Part shown: positions 15,919 through 21,412 of the stretch, piece after piece
How the letters are laid out: each line of letters opens with the position of its first letter
Numbering within the stretch: position 1 is the first letter of the stretch
Assembly (NCBI GenBank): GCA_034506455.1
Contig: JAPDPN010000045.1
Span: forward strand, 1 to 21,412
Direction of reading: 5' to 3'
From: Fontimicrobium_A sp034506455
GTDB taxonomy: Bacteria > Zhuqueibacterota > Zhuqueibacteria > Residuimicrobiales > Krinioviventaceae
Length of the DNA: 21,412 bases
The notes under the pieces: model-generated
Told to the model about the DNA's origin: nothing
What the model saw: only the letters and a program-made list of their open reading frames with translations
Databases searched by the model: none
Made by a program: the position numbers and the translations under genes

Positions 15919-16854
15919 ATGGATCCGCGAGATGAACAGGGTAAAATTTGGATGAACGGCAAGTTCATCGATTGGATGGATGCCAAAATTCACGTCATGT
16001 CGCACGTCATTCATTACGGCACGAGCGTTTTCGAGGGAATGCGTTGCTATAAAACGCCCCATGGTCCGAGCATTTTTCGGCTGGCGGATCACATCCGCCG
16101 CTTGTTCGATTCGGCCAAAATTTACCGCATGCCGATTCCATTCACGCAAGAGGAAATCATTGAGGCGTGCAAAGAGACGATCCGAGTTAACGGTTTCGAG
16201 TCCGCTTACGTGCGGCCGATCGCGTTTCGCGGCTACCACAGCCTGGGTGTTGATCCCAGCCGCTGTCCGGTCGAGTTTGTCATCGGGGCGCTCAATTGGG
16301 GCAAATATTTGGGCGACGAAGGCGTGTCCAAAGGAGTCGATGTGCGTGTGTCCAGTTGGAACCGTTTGGCGCCCAACACCATGCCGACGCTCGCCAAGGT
16401 CGGCGCCAACTATATGAGCTCGCAGCTCATCAAAATGGAAGCATTGGCGGACGGATATGCGGAAGGCATCGGTCTGGACGCTTACGGCTATGTCAGCGAA
16501 GGCAGCGGCGAGAATATTTTTGTCATCCGTGACGGCGTCCTCTATACGCCCACACTGGATTCTGGCATTCTCCCCGGCATTACGCGCGACTCTGTTTTCA
16601 AAATAGCCGCAGAGTTCGGCATACCGGTCAAGGAGATGAAAATTCAACGCGAATTCCTTTACATCGCCGATGAGATCTTTTTTACCGGCACGGCGGCGGA
16701 AATTACTCCTGTGCGCAGCGTCGATCGGATCGTCATCGGCAGCGGCAGCCGCGGACCGATTACCGAAAAGATCCAGCAGCGCTTTTTCGAATACGCCTGC
16801 GGCGAGCGCGAAGATCGGTACGGATGGCACGATTACATCAAGATTCATGTTTAA
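15919..16854 (+). CDS. ilvE: Branched-chain amino acid aminotransferase
   Basis: 311 residues, fold type IV aminotransferase of the IlvE branch, catalysing the last step of Leu, Ile and Val synthesis (2-oxo acid plus glutamate). The PLP-binding Lys160 is in PTLAKVGANYMSSQL. Other family landmarks are HYGTSVFEGMRCY (32-44), YVRPIAFRG (97-105), EGIGLDAYGYVSEGSGENIF around residue 185 with the cofactor-binding Glu, and FTGTAAEITPV near residue 255. The length and these motifs favour IlvE over D-amino-acid transaminase or aminodeoxychorismate lyase. The ATG at 15919 follows AAAAGGAAA; the gap from recJ is 17 bases. Its stop codon lies inside the first codons of nusB. Confidence 0.94.
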   Translation: MDPRDEQGKIWMNGKFIDWMDAKIHVMSHVIHYGTSVFEGMRCYKTPHGPSIFRLADHIRRLFDSAKIYRMPIPFTQEEIIEACKETIRVNGFESAYVRPIAFRGYHSLGVDPSRCPVEFVIGALNWGKYLGDEGVSKGVDVRVSSWNRLAPNTMPTLAKVGANYMSSQLIKMEALADGYAEGIGLDAYGYVSEGSGENIFVIRDGVLYTPTLDSGILPGITRDSVFKIAAEFGIPVKEMKIQREFLYIADEIFFTGTAAEITPVRSVDRIVIGSGSRGPITEKIQQRFFEYACGEREDRYGWHDYIKIHV

Positions 16855-17326
16855 CGAAAATCTGGAATGGAAACTGCCGATCTCTCGGCATCAGGCAAGA
16901 GAGTCGGCGCTGCAGGTGCTGTACGCGCACGTCCTCACCAATACGCCGGTAAGCGTTCTGCTTAAAGAACTCTTGACGGCTGAAAACGAGGTTTATCCTG
17001 CCGTCCGCTTTTTTCAAAAACTGGTCAAGCGGGTGCATGAGAACCAGGTCGTTCTCGACGAATATATCCGTCGCCACTCTGAAAACTGGCGGTTAAACCG
17101 CATTGCCATTGTCGACTTGATTCTTCTCCGTATGGGCGTATGTGAATTCCTTTTTTTCCCGGAGATTCCTCCCAAAGTGACTATCGACGAGGCTGTAGAA
17201 CTGGCGAAACGATACAGTACTGAAAAAAGCGGTGCCTACATCAACGGCATACTTGATGCGATTCTCGACGAACTCAAGGCGGAAAATAAAATAATCAAGA
17301 ATAAACGGGGTATGAAGGAACATTGA
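16847..17326 (+). CDS. nusB: Transcription antitermination factor NusB
   Basis: 159 residues. NusB binds boxA RNA with S10 (NusE) in rRNA antitermination complexes. The family opening SRHQARESALQVLYAH is at about 13-28, and the C-terminal part shows WRLNRIAIVDLILLRMGVCEF, then VTIDEAVELAKRYSTEKSGAYINGILDAIL, the standard NusB ending. The ATG at 16847 overlaps the end of ilvE by 8 bases in another frame and has no strong Shine-Dalgarno, so translation is probably coupled to ilvE. The frame extends further upstream, but only as ilvE shadow. The next 98 bases to secA hold a weak AACAG/CTGTT hairpin and no terminator, so secA may be in the same transcript. Confidence 0.93.
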   Translation: MFNENLEWKLPISRHQARESALQVLYAHVLTNTPVSVLLKELLTAENEVYPAVRFFQKLVKRVHENQVVLDEYIRRHSENWRLNRIAIVDLILLRMGVCEFLFFPEIPPKVTIDEAVELAKRYSTEKSGAYINGILDAILDELKAENKIIKNKRGMKEH

Positions 17327-17424
17327 CCTCTCTCGGCGTTGCATTTTCTCCGGAAAAATATAACAGAAACAAACCTGTTCGTCCGGCGTTAGGATGAAGA
17401 GTTGAAAGAGAGCGAGGAATATCT

Positions 17425-20400
17425 TTGAAAATCGAAAAGATCTTTTCGAAAATATTCGGCGGAACCAGCAATGAACGCGAGTTGAAAAAGCTCTGGCCGA
17501 TCGTTGCGGAGGTCAACCGCATTGCCGAAGAATATCAAAAGTTGACCGATGAGGAACTGAAGGCAAAGACCAATGAATTCCGTTACCGCCTAAAAATGGG
17601 CGAGACGCTGGATGACCTTTTGCCGGAAGCATACGCGGCGGTAAAGGACACCTGCCGCCGGCTCGTCGGTAAAAAATGGCTGGTGCGCGGCCAAGAGATC
17701 GAGTGGAACATGGTGCCTTTCGACGTGCAGATTCTCGGCGCCATTGTGCTTCATCAGGGCAAAATTGCCGAAATGGCCACCGGCGAAGGCAAGACTCTGG
17801 TCGCCACGATGCCGCTTTACCTGAATGCGCTCGAAGGCAAGGGCGTTCACCTGGTCACGGTCAACGATTATTTGGCGCAGCGCGACTGCGAATGGATGGG
17901 CGAAATTTTTAAATTTTTGGGACTTACGGTCGCAGCCATTTACGGCGGTCAGACGCCCGAAGAGAGGCGACAGGCCTATCTCGCGGACATTACCTACGGC
18001 ACCAACAACGAGTTCGGTTTTGATTATCTGCGCGACAACATGGCCACGGACGTCTGGTCGGTCGTGCAACGGCCGCTGCATTATGCGATCGTCGACGAGG
18101 TAGACAGCGTCCTGATCGACGAGGCGCGTACTCCGCTGATCATCTCCGGCTCGGTCGGTGCCCCCCGCAATGTCTACAACGAACTCAAACCCATTGTCGA
18201 GAACCTTTACAAGCGTCAGCAGGAGCTGGTACGGGAAATCTTGGCCGAAGGCAAAGCGCTGCTCGACGTCGACGAAGAGCGCGCCGGCCTGCAGATTCTG
18301 CGCGTTCATCGCGGCGATCCGAAAAACAAAGAGCTGCTCGAGCTCCTTACTTCCCAATTCTGGGTGAAAAAACTCATCGAGCGCATCGAAGGCCAGCACG
18401 AAATCGACAAAACCATGAGCTTTGTCGATCAGGAGCTCTATTACACGATCGACGAAAAAAGCCATGTAGTCGACATTACTGAAAAGGGCCGGATCTTCCT
18501 CTCAGGCGGCAAGGACTTGGACGTCGCCTTTAAAATTCACCTTATGGATGAGCTGGATGAGGCGATCAACCGCATGGGCGAGGTCAAACATGCGGAACGG
18601 TTCTTCACTCATCATACCGTCAACGGCCGCGCCAACGGCTTTACGCCGGAAGGCCGCCTTTACCTTTGCGGTGTGACAGAGCCGTTGACCGAAGCTCAGG
18701 CGGCGGCGATTGAAAAGCTTGCAGAAAAGATGGCGCAGGCGCCCGATCTTTTGCCCGAAGGTCCGAAAGGGGAGCGCAGCGCCCGTCTGCGGTCCCTTTA
18801 TTTAGCCGCTAAAAAGAGCGAGGGGTTAATCAACGGCCTCAGCGAGCTCGGCAAAAAAGTCCTTTTAAACAATGCCGACGAAGACCTGCGCAGCGCCGTG
18901 GAAGCGCTCGAGGCATTGTTTTCACTTTTAAGGGATCAAGCCGATATCGATGGTCAGGATGGTGTGCCGCGCCACCAATTGGAACGGCGTCGACAGCTGC
19001 AGAATACGCTCTTTGTGATCGACAAGCAAAGCGGCTGTCCGGTCGGGTTGACCGAGCAGGGAAGGCTGGCTGCGGCTGCGGCTCTTGCCGGCGGCAATCC
19101 GCTCCTTGTGCCGCTCATCTTTCAGCTGCAGACCATGCTGCAGCGCGAGGATGCGGACGACAAACAAATCGACTATTTCGAGTTTTCCGATGACGGCGCC
19201 GTACTCAAGGCGGTCAGCGAAAAAGGCCGCATTGCGCTTTTGGGCGGAGATCCCGATCTTTATGTTCTCCCCGACCGTTCGATCGTCGAGGAGCGGGATC
19301 GGCAAATTCAACTGCTTCTCGACCGCACCCTCAATCAGGCATCCTATGATTATGCCGCGCGCGTGCAGGCCGTCGAGCAGTTCGAAGATGATCTGCAGCA
19401 CATCGCCCATTACATTCAAGCGCACAGCGATCGTCTCGACACCTTTTATCGCTTCGAGACGGAGAAAAAGCAATTCATCCTGACTCCCAAAGCGCATGCC
19501 TTTTATACCGATTTTGCCGAACAGAGCGAAGAAATCATTGCCCAATTGGACAAAGACCTGCGCCGCTATGCGGAACAGCCGGAGCAGATTTTTGCAGTTC
19601 AGAACAGCCGTTATGCGGGGCTGAACGAGCTCGAACTGGATCGGCTGCTCGGCGCCCCTTATCGGCAAATTGAAAAACAGATCAACACCTGGCTGGAAGA
19701 GCACCGCGGCAGAATCGATTCGCCTGTCGCTCTACGGGAAGAGCTCGACAAGCAATTGGGCTCCGATCTGGAACAGGGTTTCAGCCTTTCGCGCCGATTC
19801 GAAGAGGTTCAGAGAGTCGGCCTCTTTTTCGAAAACCTCTTCCGTTTCCTTGCCGATGAGGAAGCGGGCGACTCGGAAAAGCGGCGCATGCTGCGTCTTT
19901 ACTTTGACTTTGCCGAGCCCTTGCAAGGCGACATTCGTCCCGGCGCTTCCCTCAAGTTTGCGGGACTTTCGGCCGCCGGTATGGAGAGACTGCAAAGTGC
20001 GACTTTGGCGCGGCGCAGCGTCGCCGAAACGGCCCTTCGCGAAGCTGCCCAGGATCCGGAGGCGATCTTTGAACTCGGCCCGCAGGGATATCCCGTCGGC
20101 TTGAAAAAAGCCGCGCGCACTCGCCTCGTAGATGGTCTCCCGTTTTTCAGCTACAGCGAGGGACTGAAAAAATTTCGCGAAGAGGTGCTGTTCCTCAGCG
20201 CCAAAAAAGCGCAATCCGCCGCCGAGCTGCAGAGCTTGCTGCAGAAGGAAAAAGCGCAGCTGCGCGGCAAAGGTTATCAGTTCGACGAACGGGAATTGAA
20301 CGAGCTGCTCTCTCTGCTGCATCATCCCAACGCAGCCGTTACGCCGGAGGAGATCGAAAACTGGTTCCGGCGCCACTTCTCCCGCCTGCCGCGTCAGGTC

Positions 20401-21412
20401 TTGGAGCAGCGTCGCGACCGCCTATGGCAGAACTATACCGCTGTTGAAGAACGCATCCAGAACATTTCGCAGCTTCTGCGGGCCTATACGCTGTATCACC
20501 GTGATGTGGATTACGTCGTCAAAACGCCCGACGAATCGGAACTCCGTCGTCACGGCGGGCGGCCCGGACAAAAGGCGGTGATGATCGTCGACCAGTTCAC
20601 CGGCCGTCTGATGCCGGGTCGGCGGTTCAGCGACGGCCTGCACGAGGCTCTGGAAGCCAAAGAAGGCGTGCAGGTACAGGCCGAAACGCAGACCCTGGCC
20701 ACCATCACGCTGCAGAACTTTTTCCGTCTCTATAAAAAGCTCGCCGGTATGACGGGTACCGCCGAGACCGAAGCGCAGGAATTCTACAGCACCTACAAGC
20801 TGGAAGTCGTGGTCATCCCGACTCACAAGCCTTGTATCCGCATCGACTACGATGACGTCATCTTTCGCACCAAGCGGGAAAAATACAACGCCATCATCGA
20901 AGAGGCGCTGGCCATGCACGAACAGGGGCGTCCGGTGCTCATCGGTACGATCTCGGTGGAAGTGTCGCAGCACCTGAGTAATCTCTTTACCATGCGCGGC
21001 ATTCCCATGGCCAATTGGCTGCAGAAAGGCGACGTGACGCGCGAACTCGAATCGGGCCGTTTTCACACGGTTCTCAACGCCAAATATCACAAAAGCGAGG
21101 CCGAGATCATCGCCAAAGCGGGTCTGCCGGGCGCCATCACCATTGCGACCAACATGGCGGGCCGCGGAACCGACATTAAATTGGCGCCGGGCGTGGCGGA
21201 GAAAGGCGGACTGCACATCATCGGCTCGGAAAAGCACGAGGCGCGGCGCATCGACCGGCAGCTGCGCGGACGCGCCGGCCGCCAGGGCGATCCGGGCTCT
21301 TCGCGCTTTTTCCTGTCGCTGGAAGACGATCTGATGCGCCTCTTCGGCAGCGACCGCATCACCAGCATCATGAGCAGCCTCGGCTCGATGGAAGAGGGCG
21401 AACGCATCGAGC
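17425..21412 (+). CDS. secA: Preprotein translocase ATPase SecA, greatly enlarged, 3' end outside window
   Basis: SecA drives Sec-dependent protein export at SecYEG by ATP hydrolysis. From TTG at 17425 (GCGAGGA 6 bases upstream) the frame is open for 1329 codons to the edge. Conserved parts: N-terminus KIEKIFSKIFG; Walker A ATGEGKT (118-124); YLRDNM (201-206); Walker B DEVD (224-227) and LIDEARTPLIISG (230-242); then, far downstream, MIVDQFTGRLMPGRR (1053-1067), KLAGMTGTAETEAQEF (1103-1118), TNMAGRGTDIKL (1242-1253) and RQLRGRAGRQGDPG (1278-1291). Residues 252-370 resemble the family-specific segment of Bacteroidetes/Chlorobi SecA. Walker B to IVDxxTGR spans about 830 residues against about 180 in E. 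coli, so roughly 650 residues are extra, inside the preprotein cross-linking domain. No stop or frameshift occurs. About 300 C-terminal residues should lie beyond the window. It is preceded by nusB. Confidence 0.95.
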   Translation, partial: MKIEKIFSKIFGGTSNERELKKLWPIVAEVNRIAEEYQKLTDEELKAKTNEFRYRLKMGETLDDLLPEAYAAVKDTCRRLVGKKWLVRGQEIEWNMVPFDVQILGAIVLHQGKIAEMATGEGKTLVATMPLYLNALEGKGVHLVTVNDYLAQRDCEWMGEIFKFLGLTVAAIYGGQTPEERRQAYLADITYGTNNEFGFDYLRDNMATDVWSVVQRPLHYAIVDEVDSVLIDEARTPLIISGSVGAPRNVYNELKPIVENLYKRQQELVREILAEGKALLDVDEERAGLQILRVHRGDPKNKELLELLTSQFWVKKLIERIEGQHEIDKTMSFVDQELYYTIDEKSHVVDITEKGRIFLSGGKDLDVAFKIHLMDELDEAINRMGEVKHAERFFTHHTVNGRANGFTPEGRLYLCGVTEPLTEAQAAAIEKLAEKMAQAPDLLPEGPKGERSARLRSLYLAAKKSEGLINGLSELGKKVLLNNADEDLRSAVEALEALFSLLRDQADIDGQDGVPRHQLERRRQLQNTLFVIDKQSGCPVGLTEQGRLAAAAALAGGNPLLVPLIFQLQTMLQREDADDKQIDYFEFSDDGAVLKAVSEKGRIALLGGDPDLYVLPDRSIVEERDRQIQLLLDRTLNQASYDYAARVQAVEQFEDDLQHIAHYIQAHSDRLDTFYRFETEKKQFILTPKAHAFYTDFAEQSEEIIAQLDKDLRRYAEQPEQIFAVQNSRYAGLNELELDRLLGAPYRQIEKQINTWLEEHRGRIDSPVALREELDKQLGSDLEQGFSLSRRFEEVQRVGLFFENLFRFLADEEAGDSEKRRMLRLYFDFAEPLQGDIRPGASLKFAGLSAAGMERLQSATLARRSVAETALREAAQDPEAIFELGPQGYPVGLKKAARTRLVDGLPFFSYSEGLKKFREEVLFLSAKKAQSAAELQSLLQKEKAQLRGKGYQFDERELNELLSLLHHPNAAVTPEEIENWFRRHFSRLPRQVLEQRRDRLWQNYTAVEERIQNISQLLRAYTLYHRDVDYVVKTPDESELRRHGGRPGQKAVMIVDQFTGRLMPGRRFSDGLHEALEAKEGVQVQAETQTLATITLQNFFRLYKKLAGMTGTAETEAQEFYSTYKLEVVVIPTHKPCIRIDYDDVIFRTKREKYNAIIEEALAMHEQGRPVLIGTISVEVSQHLSNLFTMRGIPMANWLQKGDVTRELESGRFHTVLNAKYHKSEAEIIAKAGLPGAITIATNMAGRGTDIKLAPGVAEKGGLHIIGSEKHEARRIDRQLRGRAGRQGDPGSSRFFLSLEDDLMRLFGSDRITSIMSSLGSMEEGERIE
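18151..20455 (+). other. Expanded cross-linking domain region of SecA with degenerate internal repeats
   Basis: Covers secA residues 243-1011. A strand-turn-strand-helix motif, consensus [YF]-x-[IF]-D-x-x-x-x-x-V-x-x-T-E-x-G-R-[IL], recurs. It is clear at 337-356 (ELYYTIDEKSHVVDITEKGR), 529-547 (LFVIDKQSGCPVGLTEQGR) and 584-602 (YFEFSDDGAVLKAVSEKGR), followed in the last two by GG-[ND]-P-x-L-x-V. It is weaker at 393-411, 682-700 and 881-900 (IFELGPQGYPVGLKKAARTR). E. coli SecA has one such unit (FSVDEKSRQVNLTERG). Between copies the sequence is helical and rich in Gln, Glu, Leu and Arg. Codon use is like the rest of the gene. Confidence 0.6.

Noticed and set aside
16670..16846. Longer N-terminal form of NusB
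   Set aside because: The upstream extension is the ilvE sequence in another frame; NusB homology begins just after the ATG at 16847.
15898..16848. 316-residue open frame on the minus strand
   Set aside because: Antisense to ilvE over nearly its full length; no family features, and ilvE is unambiguous.
18151..20455. Frameshift, intron, intein or inserted separate gene inside secA
   Set aside because: The frame continues without a stop at both borders, no intein splice motifs (N-terminal Cys/Ser block, C-terminal His-Asn) were seen, no start with a ribosome-binding site stands out inside, and the insert's motifs resemble SecA itself.
1..21412. CRISPR array, prophage, insertion sequence or defence system
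   Set aside because: No regularly spaced direct repeats, transposase, integrase or phage structural genes; gene content is core metabolism and information processing.

Overview
The window is ordinary bacterial housekeeping chromosome, dense and mostly on the + strand, with one enlarged core gene at its right end. The organism looks like a member of the FCB superphylum outside the classical Bacteroidetes (KSB1/Calditrichota-type lineages fit best; this is inference). The reasons are the C-terminal YPNPFNP sorting domain of the kind used with type IX secretion, FCB-style SecA motifs (TDIKL, then RQLRGRAGRQGDPG) and family-specific SecA segments, and frequent TTG/GTG starts. No CRISPR array, phage, transposase or insertion sequence was seen.

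Left part (1-2472, minus strand): the 5' end of a flavodoxin-like gene runs off the edge. Then comes a 674-residue DUF362 protein with N-terminal membrane helices and a C-terminal sorting/FlgD-like Ig domain, followed by a clear intrinsic terminator.

Middle-left (2693-7990, plus): a sigma70-like promoter leads into tRNA-Leu(UAG), then tig, clpP, clpX, the ribosome-assembly GTPase yihA/ysxC and a class I/II aminotransferase. All are closely spaced and each has a Shine-Dalgarno sequence. This unit handles nascent-chain folding and regulated proteolysis. The ClpP carries Asn where the catalytic Asp is expected.

Centre (7991-13749): a 438-base gap with a promoter; an unrecognised 260-residue protein whose 3' side holds a long nested hairpin ending in a T-run; a K+-dependent, probably Na+-pumping membrane pyrophosphatase (hppA) with a textbook terminator; an M29/aminopeptidase-T-like metalloprotein; a 226-base leader with an intrinsic terminator; and a coiled-coil zinc-ribbon protein.

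Right part (13799-21412, plus): RNase P RNA (rnpB), recJ, ilvE, nusB (overlapping ilvE by 8 bases) and a 5' portion of secA. The secA reading frame is open without interruption from its TTG start to the window edge (1329 codons). The distance between Walker B and the conserved IVDxxTGR motif is about 830 residues, against about 180 in E. coli SecA. The extra ~650 residues sit in the preprotein cross-linking domain and seem to contain degenerate copies of that domain's own strand-turn-strand motif. This enlarged SecA is the most unusual thing in the window.
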